Positions 16,119 through 25,415 of a DNA stretch of 64,000 nucleotides are shown one piece after another. The notes under the pieces were generated by a model. That model was not told the DNA's origin. It saw only the letters and a list, made by a program, of their open reading frames with translations, and searched no databases. How positions within the stretch are numbered: position 1 is the stretch's first letter; every line of letters begins with the position of its first letter. Source of the stretch: JAHIYU01 sp964476155 (lineage in GTDB: Bacteria > Krumholzibacteriota > Krumholzibacteriia > LZORAL124-64-63); NCBI GenBank assembly GCA_964476155.1, contig CAYYYS010000001.1, forward strand, positions 186,001 to 250,000, read 5' to 3'. Position numbers and translations under genes: made by a program.

Positions 16119-19100
16119 TTAGGCCTCCTGATCCTCTTCAACGAAGGTGATACTCGAGTGGGTGTATTCGAGGATCTCCGTACCGGATTCCGTGTCCGCG
16201 GATTCGTCGTCGAGGACGATCCGCATGGCCACGTCGCCACCGCCGGCGGCGGCGGCCATGACGGCCTTCTCCTCCTCGGTCTCGTCGATCTGACGGCGCC
16301 GCGTGGCGATAGCGCGACCCAGGTCGGCATCGTCCTCGCTGTCGGCCACGTCCTGGAAGCTGACCGAAACCAGGCTGCTGACACCCTCCTCCATCATGGT
16401 CACGCCGTAGAGATGGTTGGCGATTTCCATGGTGAGCTTGTTGTGGGTCACGACGAGGAACTGGGTATCGTTCGAGAACTCGCGCAACATGCGCACGAAG
16501 CGCTTGATGTTGGCGTCATCCAGGGGGGCGTCGGCCTCGTCCAACAGGCAGAAGGGCGACGGCTTGACCAGATACACAGCGAAGAGCAGCGACAACGCGG
16601 TCAGGCAGCGCTCGCCGCCCGACAGCAGGCGGATGTGGTCCACGCGCTTACCCTTGGGCTGGGCGAGAATGCGGATATTGGATTCCAGCGGATCGTCGGT
16701 ATGCTCGATCTTCAGGTCGGCCCGCCCGCCCTCGAAGAGGGTCTGGAAGACGGCCACATAGTTGCGGCGCACGTCCTCGTAGGTCTCGCGGAAGAGGCGC
16801 CGCGCGGTGCGGTTGATCTTCTCGATGGTGGCGGTCAGGTCATCGCGCGCCTTCTCCACGTCGGCCTTCTGCTCATCGAGAAAACCGAGTCGCTCCTTCT
16901 TCTGTTCGAACTCCTCCACCGCCAGGTGGTTGACGGCGCCGAGGCTGTTCAGCTTGTTGCGTCCCTGGTCGAGCAGTTCGCGGGCCTGCTCGGGTTGGAA
17001 GACGTCCTCATCGAACTCCAGGGCCTTGGGCAGGGCGTCGCGATCGATGGAACGGACCAGTTCACGGAACCGACCCTTGTGTTGTTCTTCCACCCGCTCG
17101 GTCAGATTGCTGCACCGCACCTCGATCGTGGCGATCTCGGTCTCGGCCTCGTGGATCCGCTCACGGCAACCGCTGCGCTTGTCCTCGATCTCCTTGACCC
17201 GGTCGTGCCAGACGGCGGCCTCCTGATGCATGCCGGAGATGGCTTCGGCGCTGGCCTGGACCAGCAGACGGCGACGGTCGCGCTCGTCGATGCCGGTGCT
17301 CAACTGCTCCCGACGCGAGACGATCTCCTCCTCCATGCGCTCGAGTTCACTGCGCACGCTCGTGATCTCCTGGCGCAGCCGTTCCTCGCCGGCGGTCATC
17401 TCCGCCACCGATTCCTGCAGGTGGGACAGGGCCGTCTTCAGCTCCCGTCCCTCCCCCTGCTGACGCGACAGGTCCAGACGTCGTTCGGACATGTTCGCGC
17501 GGGCCGTGTCCCGGCCGGCTTCGCTGTCGGTCACGGCGCGACGCAGATCCTCGACGCGCACATGGCTGCTGTCACGCTGGCGTCCGCTCTCGTCCAGATG
17601 CCCGCGCATGCCGGCCTCGTGTTCGGCCAGCTCGCGCAGCGATTCGTCCACGCCATTGCGATCACGGGTCAGGGCCGACAGGCGCTGACCGGCCGCATCG
17701 ATGCGCGAGCGCACCTCCGCTTCGTCCACATGCACCTTGCCCAGACGCTCGTCCAGCTGCGAGAGATCCTCGCGCCCGGTGGCGGCGGCCTGCTTGAGTT
17801 CTTCCTCGCGGCGGGCGGCGTCCTCCCCCTTGCCGTTGAGAGAAATGATCTCGGTGTCGATCCCGTCAAGATCCGCCTCGAGCTTGTCGAGCTTCTCGCC
17901 ACGGCCGAGCAGGCTCACTTCCTCGCCCTTGCCGCGACCGCCCCGCACCAGGCCGTCGCTGGTGACCAGCAGACCGCCTCGCGAGACACAGATCATCGGC
18001 TTGGGGCCGCTGTGGGTCGCGGCGGCGGCCACTGCCGCGTTGTCGTCTTCGAACGCCCAGGCCGTATCCAGCAAGCCGCGCAGGTGGCGCGTTCGGCTGC
18101 CCGGGCCATCCACCAGTTCGCGCAGGGGACGTCCGCCTGACGGCGGCGGCCCGGTGTTACCGGCAACATCGTCGGCGCCGGTCAACAGGAAGCTGGCCCG
18201 ACCCTTCTCGGCATCACGTACGGCGCCGACCAGATCCAGGGCCTTGCCCGCCCCCTCGACGACCACCGAATCGAGCATGTCGCCCAGCAGCACTTCCACC
18301 GCTTCGGTCCAACCTTCGCTCACCTGCAGGCTGTCGGCCAGGGTACCCAGGACACCGGGATCCGCGGCGCGGCTCTGCAAGACATCACGGGCGGCGGCGC
18401 TGTAGCCGTGGTAGCTGTCCTTGATGCGCTTGAGCAGTTCGTGCCGCGACCGCAGGGACTCGCGACGGGCTTCGCGCAGGGCGACCTCGTCGCGCAGTTG
18501 CCGGCGCTGGTCCTGGGTGTCCTGCAGGGTGCGCTCGAGCTCGGCCAGTTTGCCGAGCATATCGCGGCGTGACGACATCAGCTCTTCGCGACGAACGGAC
18601 AGCTCTTCCAGTCGGGCCTCGCCCTCGCGTCGGGCCGCCTGCTGTTGCTCGCCTTCGGCTTCCATGGCGACGATACGTTCGCGACGATTCTCACGCCGGA
18701 TCTCCAGCTCGCGCAGTTCGGCCTTGTGCCGGTTGTCGGTCTCGATGAACTCCATGTTGAGCTGGGCCGCCTTCTCCAGGGCGGTGCGATCCGCGTCGTA
18801 GCGGCTCTCGATCAGCTTCAGTTCTTCTTCGACGCCGGCCAGTGAATCGGTGAGCTCGCTCGACGTCCGCATGACATCGTCGCGACGCTCGGTCAGCGCG
18901 TGGATCTCGTTGTTGGTGGTCTCGCGGCGGGAACAGATATCGGCCACCGACTCGGTGTCCTCCTGCAACCGCTGCTTGTGGTCGGTGATCCGGTGTTCTA
19001 GCAGCAGCACCTTCTGCTCCACCTGCTTCAATTCCTGCTCGTGCGCCTGAAGCGATTCCTCGAGCCCGTGGCGTTCGGCCTCGCGCTCGTCCACGGCGGG

Positions 19101-19919
19101 ACGGGTCGATTCGATCCGGGCGCGCAGTTCCGCGAGCTCGCCGGAGTCGGCCTCGGCCAAGGTCGCCAGTTCCTGCAGACTCGCGCGCAGTTCCTTTTCG
19201 CGGTTGTCCATGTCGCGCCAGGTGCGATCGGCCAGCAGCAGATCCAGAGCGCGGGTTTCGGCATAGAGGCGCCGGTAGCGGCGGGCCTTGCCCACCTGCC
19301 GGCTCAACGACCGCACTTCACGGGCGATCTCCTCGATAATGTCGTAAAGCCTCTGGAGATCCTGTTCGGTCTGCTTGAGCTTGCGCAGGGCTTCCTTGCG
19401 GCGGGCCTTGTAGCGGACGATGCCCGCACCCTCCTCGATGAGCAGGCGCACCTCGTCGGTATTGTCGCTCAGGACCCGGCCGATCTTCTCCTGCTCGATG
19501 ACGCTGTAGGCGGTGTTGTTGACCCCGCTCTCGAAGAACAGGTCGCGCAGATCCTTCAGGCGAACGGGTGCGTTGTTCAGGAAATACTGGGAGAGACCGT
19601 CGCGGGTGACGCGACGCTTGACGGTGACCTCGTCGAACTCGATGGGCAGCTTGCGATCATTATTCGAAAAGGTCAGCGCCACTTCGCAAAGCCCCACGGG
19701 CTTCCGCTTGGCCGTCCCCTTGAAGATGATGTCCTCCATGCGTGCCCCACGCAGCTGCTTGGCCGACTGTTCGCCGAGCACCCAGCGGATCGCGTCCACG
19801 ATGTTGCTCTTGCCGCAACCGTTGGGACCGAGAATGGAGGTTATGCCCTCGTCGAAGACCAGGGAGGTCTTGTCGACGAAGGATTTGAAGCCTTGGAGAT
19901 CCACTCGCTTGAGTTTCAC
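16119..19919 (-). CDS. smc: chromosome partition protein SMC
   Basis: 1266 residues, slightly longer than the typical 1150-1190. The N-terminal ATPase half has Walker A GPNGCGKSN at residues 31-39 and VLGEQSAKQLRGARMEDIIF. Long heptad-rich coiled coils flank a hinge at about residues 510-680 (KDSYHGYSAAARDVLQ to LVTSDGLVRGG). The C-terminal half has the signature LSGGERCLTALSLLFAVYLV and Walker B PFCLLDEADAPLDDANIKRF. A non-conserved tail of about 80 residues follows, rich in Asp/Glu and ending in a segment unlike other SMCs. It organises and segregates the chromosome with ScpAB, which are not in the window. Confidence 0.96.
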   Translation of the reverse strand: MKLKRVDLQGFKSFVDKTSLVFDEGITSILGPNGCGKSNIVDAIRWVLGEQSAKQLRGARMEDIIFKGTAKRKPVGLCEVALTFSNNDRKLPIEFDEVTVKRRVTRDGLSQYFLNNAPVRLKDLRDLFFESGVNNTAYSVIEQEKIGRVLSDNTDEVRLLIEEGAGIVRYKARRKEALRKLKQTEQDLQRLYDIIEEIAREVRSLSRQVGKARRYRRLYAETRALDLLLADRTWRDMDNREKELRASLQELATLAEADSGELAELRARIESTRPAVDEREAERHGLEESLQAHEQELKQVEQKVLLLEHRITDHKQRLQEDTESVADICSRRETTNNEIHALTERRDDVMRTSSELTDSLAGVEEELKLIESRYDADRTALEKAAQLNMEFIETDNRHKAELRELEIRRENRRERIVAMEAEGEQQQAARREGEARLEELSVRREELMSSRRDMLGKLAELERTLQDTQDQRRQLRDEVALREARRESLRSRHELLKRIKDSYHGYSAAARDVLQSRAADPGVLGTLADSLQVSEGWTEAVEVLLGDMLDSVVVEGAGKALDLVGAVRDAEKGRASFLLTGADDVAGNTGPPPSGGRPLRELVDGPGSRTRHLRGLLDTAWAFEDDNAAVAAAATHSGPKPMICVSRGGLLVTSDGLVRGGRGKGEEVSLLGRGEKLDKLEADLDGIDTEIISLNGKGEDAARREEELKQAAATGREDLSQLDERLGKVHVDEAEVRSRIDAAGQRLSALTRDRNGVDESLRELAEHEAGMRGHLDESGRQRDSSHVRVEDLRRAVTDSEAGRDTARANMSERRLDLSRQQGEGRELKTALSHLQESVAEMTAGEERLRQEITSVRSELERMEEEIVSRREQLSTGIDERDRRRLLVQASAEAISGMHQEAAVWHDRVKEIEDKRSGCRERIHEAETEIATIEVRCSNLTERVEEQHKGRFRELVRSIDRDALPKALEFDEDVFQPEQARELLDQGRNKLNSLGAVNHLAVEEFEQKKERLGFLDEQKADVEKARDDLTATIEKINRTARRLFRETYEDVRRNYVAVFQTLFEGGRADLKIEHTDDPLESNIRILAQPKGKRVDHIRLLSGGERCLTALSLLFAVYLVKPSPFCLLDEADAPLDDANIKRFVRMLREFSNDTQFLVVTHNKLTMEIANHLYGVTMMEEGVSSLVSVSFQDVADSEDDADLGRAIATRRRQIDETEEEKAVMAAAAGGGDVAMRIVLDDESADTESGTEILEYTHSSITFVEEDQEA

Positions 19920-19978
19920 GTTGTCACCTTTGTGTTGCTCTCATCTGAGGCGCTGCGGCAGCGCAGATGCGTTTCCGT

Positions 19979-21340
19979 TCATCGTATTCCGGCGGTGCGT
20001 TTGGGCAGGGCCCAATCCGTATCCAGTCGATCGTAAAGCTCGGGCAGGGCCCCACGTGCTTCGGCCAACGTTGTAAAACTACCCGTGTAGATCCGGTACC
20101 ATACCTTCTCGTCGATATCGCTCCAGCGGCGCACCAGACAATTGAAGCCCCGACGGTCCATCCACAGTAATTGTTCCTGCGCCAAGGCGCTGTCGGCCAT
20201 GGAATAGACATGCAGGCAGTAGACACCTTCTTCGACGAGCGCTTGCCAGTCGACGCCGCCCGACGTAGTCACCGGATCGGGATCGTCGTCCATCCCGGTC
20301 TCGACCGGTTCGATCTGCCGGGCCGAAACGATCGGATCATCTCCTGCGGCGACGGTTTCGGCGTCACTCGGGTCTGCGAGCGTGACCTGGCCCTGCTCCT
20401 CGAAGACGGCCCCCGTGTCGGGGTGCGCTTCGTCGCGGATCGTGCTGTCGGTCGCCACGGTTAACGGGAGATCATCCCGCTGTTCGGGTATCACGATCGG
20501 CGTCTCGTCCTGGCGGGCCAGCTGCCCCAGAAACCAGCTGCCGAGCACCACGACCAACACGGTCATGGAGATGGCCAGGCGCCGAAAGATCGGCGAGGAC
20601 CGTCGCGGCGCGGTCTCGTCGTCCTCGGGCTTATCGGCAACGCGCGTGACAACGGATCCGGACGTGGCGACACCGAACGCGATGGTCGCGTTTACGCCGG
20701 CGCCCAGATCGTTCGCGTCGCGTACCAGGGCCGCGGTCTCCTCGGGCGCAACCGCGGCGCGGTCCCAACACATTACGCGCACGGCATCCAGCCCGGACCA
20801 GAACGACCCACGATCACCCGCTGACGCACAAACGAGTACGGTATCGTAATCATCGAGAAGACGCTGCACCAGCGCGGCGGCTTCGTCCTTCTCCGCCCGC
20901 ACCGGATGATAGGAACCGACGCCCATTATACGACCGGCCCGGGGTCCCCAGGGCAACGGCACGCTGGCCGCCTCGATCGAGAGACCGTAGCGGACTACGT
21001 CCACCCAGCCCTCGGTTTCCGATCGCCCCGCCCAGGCACTCAGGTCGGACCGCTGGTCGTCGCCGTCCACGACCACCACGCTACGATCCAGGGTCATCAG
21101 GCTACGGGCGCAGGCCAGGGCCGCCGCGGCGCGGGTGGTCGTACGCCGGGGCGCGTCCAGAAAGAGACACACCCTCGCGGCGTCATCACCCCGCAGAGTC
21201 TCGTCCACGAAATCGCGCAAACCCATGGCGGGCAGGCGCGTCCAGTCGGCGGGTCCGCCCGACAGGTCCAGATGCGAAGGATCCAGTCCCGCTTCGTGCA
21301 GGACGAGACCGCCGGGGCCACGGGCCAGGTCTGCGCTCAT
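19979..21340 (-). CDS. membrane protein with degenerate ParA/CpsD-like domain and C-terminal SPOR domain
   Basis: 453 residues from the ATG at 21340, which overlaps the selA stop as ATGA. Residues about 55-230 look like a ParA/MinD/CpsD-type fold (VCLFLDAPRRTTTRAAAAL, RSVVVVDGDDQRSDLSAW, DYDTVLVCASAGDRGSFW). The Walker A position reads APRRTTTR, lacking the GKT lysine, so ATP hydrolysis is doubtful. A single membrane segment lies near residue 275 (LAISMTVLVVVLGSWFL). An acidic linker follows, then a SPOR-like domain (VYCLHVYSMADSALAQEQL to WYRIYTGSFTTLAEARGAL), which binds denuded septal peptidoglycan in other proteins. It may link the cell interior to the division site. Function unknown. Confidence 0.7.
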   Translation of the reverse strand: MSADLARGPGGLVLHEAGLDPSHLDLSGGPADWTRLPAMGLRDFVDETLRGDDAARVCLFLDAPRRTTTRAAAALACARSLMTLDRSVVVVDGDDQRSDLSAWAGRSETEGWVDVVRYGLSIEAASVPLPWGPRAGRIMGVGSYHPVRAEKDEAAALVQRLLDDYDTVLVCASAGDRGSFWSGLDAVRVMCWDRAAVAPEETAALVRDANDLGAGVNATIAFGVATSGSVVTRVADKPEDDETAPRRSSPIFRRLAISMTVLVVVLGSWFLGQLARQDETPIVIPEQRDDLPLTVATDSTIRDEAHPDTGAVFEEQGQVTLADPSDAETVAAGDDPIVSARQIEPVETGMDDDPDPVTTSGGVDWQALVEEGVYCLHVYSMADSALAQEQLLWMDRRGFNCLVRRWSDIDEKVWYRIYTGSFTTLAEARGALPELYDRLDTDWALPKRTAGIR

Positions 21341-22752
21341 GCCCCCTCCTTCAACTCGCGCCATGCGTTGCGCAACGCTGTGGCCAGGCCCGCCAGATCC
21401 CGTGCGGTGACCGAACGCAGATCAAACGCCAGGCCGGACTGTCCGATGCGCGCCAGCACGGCGGGGTCGCCGCGCCGCAGCAACAGGTGGCACCGTTCGA
21501 GGTCCGCGTGGGGACCGCGCCACTGGAGCATGCGCGTGGGCAGCTCGGCTTCCGCGGAGCAACCGCCGCCCACCTGGGCGGTACCGGTCACGATCTCGGC
21601 GCCCCAGTCGTCGGGCGCGACGTCCGCAACCTCGGCCAACAACCGCTCGGCCAGGACCTGCAGGTCATCCACGGTGCGGGCCGCCAAGTGCAGGGTCGGC
21701 ACCGCGTCAAGCTGATCACCGGCCAGGTAGTGGGTCAGCACGCCGTCGACGGCCGCCAGGGTCGTCTTGTCCACGCGCAGAACCCGGCGCATGGGATGTG
21801 TCCGCATGGCGTCGATCAGGTCGCGCCGGCCCAGGGCCATGCCCGCCTGTCCGCCACCGAACAACTTGTCGCCGCTGCAGGTGAGCAGATCGACGCCGGT
21901 AGCCACGTCGTCGGCCAGGGTGTGGTGCCCGTCCAGGCCGAAGGGTTGCAGATCGACCAGTTGGCCGCTGCCCGCGTCGTAGATCAGGGTGTGCCCGGTC
22001 TCGCGGCACAGGTCGGCCAGATCGCCCAGACTCGCCTCTTCGGCGAAGCCTTTAACCGCGAAGTTGCTGCGGTGCACTTTCAGGACCACCGCGCCGGGTG
22101 TCAGGGCCTGGCGATAATCATCGACCGACGTGCGGTTGGTGGTCCCCACCTCGACCAGTTCGCAGCCGGTCTCGTCCAAAATATCGTTCATGCGGAAGCT
22201 GCCGCCGATGGCGACCACCTCGCCGCGAGAGAGGATCACGCGCCCGGTCCCAGCCGTCGCCCGCACCGCCAGCCAAAAGGCCGAGGCGTTGTTGTTGACG
22301 ATAAGCGCGTCCTCGGCGCCGGCCAGCAGGGCCAGTTTTTCCTCCACCTTGCGGCCGCGATGCCCGCGCCGGTTGGTTTCGAGGTCCATTTCCAGGTCGA
22401 CGTTGTGCCGGGCGGCCTCGCTCAGCCACTCGACGGCCTGCTCGGGATAGAGCGATCGCCCCAGATTGGTGTGCACGAGCACGCCGGTGGCGTTGACCAC
22501 GCGCTTCAGGGTCGGCCGGAGCAACTGGGCGTGGCGGGCCAGCACCTTGGCCACGAGCCCCCGGGTAAGATCATCCCGGGTGACGGATCCGTCGTCCTTG
22601 GCCTTGCGCAGACGGGTGCGCTCGGCGTCCACGAGCCGCTGCACCACGCGCGTGACCCACGGCCGGGCCGCGTCGGTCAGCAAGGGGGCGATCTCGGGAT
22701 GTTCGAGCAGCTGTCCCACCGGTGGCAGGTGTCGCATGACGGAGTCGCTCAT
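21337..22752 (-). CDS. selA: L-seryl-tRNA(Sec) selenium transferase
   Basis: 471 residues, typical length. SelA is a PLP enzyme that converts seryl-tRNA(Sec) to selenocysteinyl-tRNA(Sec) with selenophosphate. TGVLVHTNLGRSLYPEQAVE, ALIVNNNASAFWLAVRA, RGEVVAIGGSFRMNDILDETG and VEVGTTNRTSVDDYRQAL are signature segments. The PLP lysine lies in LLTCSGDKLFGGGQAGMALG. The N-terminus has the helical SelA extension (LPPVGQLLEHPEIAPLL). Its presence implies selenoprotein synthesis; selB, selC and selD are not in the window. It is coupled to the SPOR gene downstream and faces the amidase gene across a 203-base divergent region. Confidence 0.95.
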   Translation of the reverse strand: MSDSVMRHLPPVGQLLEHPEIAPLLTDAARPWVTRVVQRLVDAERTRLRKAKDDGSVTRDDLTRGLVAKVLARHAQLLRPTLKRVVNATGVLVHTNLGRSLYPEQAVEWLSEAARHNVDLEMDLETNRRGHRGRKVEEKLALLAGAEDALIVNNNASAFWLAVRATAGTGRVILSRGEVVAIGGSFRMNDILDETGCELVEVGTTNRTSVDDYRQALTPGAVVLKVHRSNFAVKGFAEEASLGDLADLCRETGHTLIYDAGSGQLVDLQPFGLDGHHTLADDVATGVDLLTCSGDKLFGGGQAGMALGRRDLIDAMRTHPMRRVLRVDKTTLAAVDGVLTHYLAGDQLDAVPTLHLAARTVDDLQVLAERLLAEVADVAPDDWGAEIVTGTAQVGGGCSAEAELPTRMLQWRGPHADLERCHLLLRRGDPAVLARIGQSGLAFDLRSVTARDLAGLATALRNAWRELKEGA

Positions 22753-22955
22753 GTAGCCTTGGATCCTTCCGGGCCGAATTCCGGGGCATGCCGGATATGC
22801 AATACGATGACACGGCCCGGGCAGAGCCCCGACCGGTCGCCTAAGTTACCAGACGAGCGCCCCTCTGTCCAGCCGTCACCCGGCCGGGGTAAGCCAGGCT
22901 GGACAAGGTCTTTGCCTCCCTGTACGTTCAGCATCGAAACCACGGAGGAGAGACC

Positions 22956-25415
22956 ATGAAACGGATGCCCCGCCCCCTCGCGATCGCCCTTGTCGCCACC
23001 CTGCTGCTGGCCCTCCTGGCGGGTTGCGCCGGCCACCGCGAACCCGTCCCGGACAATATCGGCTATCACCAGCTTCAGGAATCGTTCGGCGACCGGGATT
23101 TGACGCCCCTGGAGGGTCGCCGCATCCTGCTGGACCCCGGTCACGGGGGCTTTTTCCGCGGCGTGGTGGGCCAGGACGGCCTGGCCGAGGCCGACGTGAA
23201 CCTGGGCGTGGCCCTCTGGCTGCGGGGGCTGCTCGAAGCCGCCGGCGCCGAGGTCCACATGACCCGTACCGCCGATACGGACTTCCTCTCCCCCGCGGAT
23301 TCGTCCCTGTCGGTTGACCTGGCCGCGCGTTCGGCCCTCTGCGACACCCTCGCTCCGGATGTTTTCGTCTCCCTGCACCACAACAGCAACGCCCAGCTCG
23401 ACCGGGACATGAACGAGACGCAGACCTACTACCCGGTGGGGCGCGAAGGCGCGGATTTGGACCTGGCGCGGTCGATCCATAAGCATCTGGTGCGGAATCT
23501 GGAGATCAGCCCGGCGAAGATCATGGCGGGGAATTTCAGTGTGCTGCGGAACGCGACGGTGCCGGCGGTGCTGGGGGAGCCTTCGATGCTGTCGAATCCC
23601 GGGGTGGAGAGGAAGTTGTCGGGGGCGCGGAAGCAGCGGTTGGAGGCGGAGGCTTATTTTCTGGGGTTGTTGGAGTATTTTGAGGGGGGGTCTCCATTAT
23701 GGGTGGCTGAATACGATACGCTCTCGTTCAACGGTCGCATTCGTTCCTGGAGGTTCGTTCCAGATCGTCTCCACCCAAACAACTCACCTAGTCTCGATCC
23801 CACCAGCATCAAGGTGTTGTTACAAGGAGAGCAACAAGATTTTGACCTCGATTGGGATAACGGCATAGTCACGTTACACTTCATGATCGATTCTCAGTGG
23901 GATCGAACTTTCGAGTTGAAAGGACGGAATCTCGCTGGCCGCACCACTCAACGTTATGAATACACTCGGATTGGTCAGGACTATAGTTTTCCATACAAGA
24001 CTCAAGTGGCTCTAGCTACCTGGGACAAAGATCGAGGAGACGTACTCGTTCATTGGTTTGATCCAAGCCACGGAAAAAGCCACGCCTACATACAGAGCAA
24101 AGGGAGTGTCCTACCGGGTATTCTCCTCAATACAACAGGGCGAGATGAAGGCGTCACACTCATCTCGAAAGAAGTCTGGCCAGAGGATCCGCACATTCAG
24201 TTTTATAAGGATAATGGAGAAAAGTCTCTCTCTTCCGATTGGTGTTATGACCACAGGTTCGCGGATGTGGGAAATTACTCCTGGTGTGTCCTCTCGGCAC
24301 CAGATAGTACGCACACGATACCCGACGGTCGCTACGAAGCACGTGCTTTCCCTGGCTGCTATGACTGGTCAGACAACCGGAAACATGATTTATGCGGTCT
24401 ATGGCCCGCGATTCCATTGGTCGAGAACCACCCCGCCTGGCTAGAAATCCGCGGCGCCCGCCCCATCCTAATCGACGCCACCCACCGCACCCCCTGGCAA
24501 GAACCTTGCGACCTCCCCCGCGACACCATAATCTGGCACCCCCTAGTCCCCGAACTCGTCGGCAAAACCATCGTCATCGACCCCCACGGCGGCGCCGCCA
24601 ACTCTGACGGCACAGCCCCCATGGGTACTCCCGGCCGCGAACTCAACCTGCGTACCGCCGAACGCCTGGCCGCCCTGCTCCGAGGCGCCGGCGCCGAAGC
24701 CGTCCTCACCCGCGATGACCCGGGCTTCGTGCCACCCGAGGCCAAGATCCTCCAGGCCAACGAGGCCGACGCCGACCTCTTCATCACCATGCGCCGCGCC
24801 TCACCCGACGCGCCCGCCTGGTCGGTCACTCACCACTACGGCAGCCGCGGCGGCTCTGCCTGGGGCAAGCTGCTCGCACAAACCCTGGCCCGCTTCGCCA
24901 CACCCGACACCGTCCCGGTCACCGAGTCCTACGCCTACCTCCTGCGCCACACGGCTTGCCCCGCCGTCGAGGTCTCCCTGCCCTTGCCGGCCGACCTCGA
25001 CACCGAGGAAACCTGGCGCTCCCCCGCCTACCAGCAGTCGGTCGCATCAGCCCTCATGGCCGCCACCGCCGCCTGGTTCCAGGGCGAGGACCTATTGCTT
25101 TCGCTGACGGATCCCCGCACTTTCATTACCGAGCACTCGATCGCGCCGACCCTCCTGGATGGCTGCGACTGGATCCGCGTCGACGGCAACTGGCTGTGGC
25201 TGCCGCCGCGCGACGACACGACCCTCCCGGCCCTGCTCCCCCTGCCGGGCACCGACCACACTTTCGAGGTACGCCGGGGCGATCGCTGGGAACTGCTGAT
25301 ATCGAGCGTAACCGAAGGCCCCGAGCCAGGCGTGTGGCCCTTCTGGACCAGCGAAAAACAACCGCCCAACCCCTTCGCGACGACGGAGACCATCGATGAA
25401 GCCTCCGCTCAGTGA
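22956..25415 (+). CDS. lipoprotein with two N-acetylmuramoyl-L-alanine amidase (Amidase_3) domains, the second degenerate
   Basis: 819 residues. The N-terminus is a lipoprotein signal with lipobox LLAGC. Domain 1 (about 45-240) has the zinc residues of Amidase_3: ILLDPGHGG, the Glu in GLAEADVNL, SLHHNSNAQ and the catalytic Glu in VLGEPSML. Residues about 245-488 form an unrecognised beta-rich region encoded by DNA of clearly lower GC than the flanks. Domain 2 (about 535-710) keeps the fold (VIDPHGGAAN, GRELNLRTAERL, VEVSLPLP) but the HHN motif reads MRR, so it is probably inactive and may only bind peptidoglycan. It is probably a periplasmic cell wall hydrolase. The stop overlaps the TonB-C gene downstream by 20 bases. 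Confidence 0.85.
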   Translation: MKRMPRPLAIALVATLLLALLAGCAGHREPVPDNIGYHQLQESFGDRDLTPLEGRRILLDPGHGGFFRGVVGQDGLAEADVNLGVALWLRGLLEAAGAEVHMTRTADTDFLSPADSSLSVDLAARSALCDTLAPDVFVSLHHNSNAQLDRDMNETQTYYPVGREGADLDLARSIHKHLVRNLEISPAKIMAGNFSVLRNATVPAVLGEPSMLSNPGVERKLSGARKQRLEAEAYFLGLLEYFEGGSPLWVAEYDTLSFNGRIRSWRFVPDRLHPNNSPSLDPTSIKVLLQGEQQDFDLDWDNGIVTLHFMIDSQWDRTFELKGRNLAGRTTQRYEYTRIGQDYSFPYKTQVALATWDKDRGDVLVHWFDPSHGKSHAYIQSKGSVLPGILLNTTGRDEGVTLISKEVWPEDPHIQFYKDNGEKSLSSDWCYDHRFADVGNYSWCVLSAPDSTHTIPDGRYEARAFPGCYDWSDNRKHDLCGLWPAIPLVENHPAWLEIRGARPILIDATHRTPWQEPCDLPRDTIIWHPLVPELVGKTIVIDPHGGAANSDGTAPMGTPGRELNLRTAERLAALLRGAGAEAVLTRDDPGFVPPEAKILQANEADADLFITMRRASPDAPAWSVTHHYGSRGGSAWGKLLAQTLARFATPDTVPVTESYAYLLRHTACPAVEVSLPLPADLDTEETWRSPAYQQSVASALMAATAAWFQGEDLLLSLTDPRTFITEHSIAPTLLDGCDWIRVDGNWLWLPPRDDTTLPALLPLPGTDHTFEVRRGDRWELLISSVTEGPEPGVWPFWTSEKQPPNPFATTETIDEASAQ

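Noticed and set aside
15432..18140. 902-codon open frame on the plus strand, opposite ftsY and smc
   Set aside because: It is the mirror of the smc and ftsY reading frames in high-GC DNA. The product is rich in Leu/Gly/Ala/His with no recognisable domain, and both opposite genes carry full family motifs.
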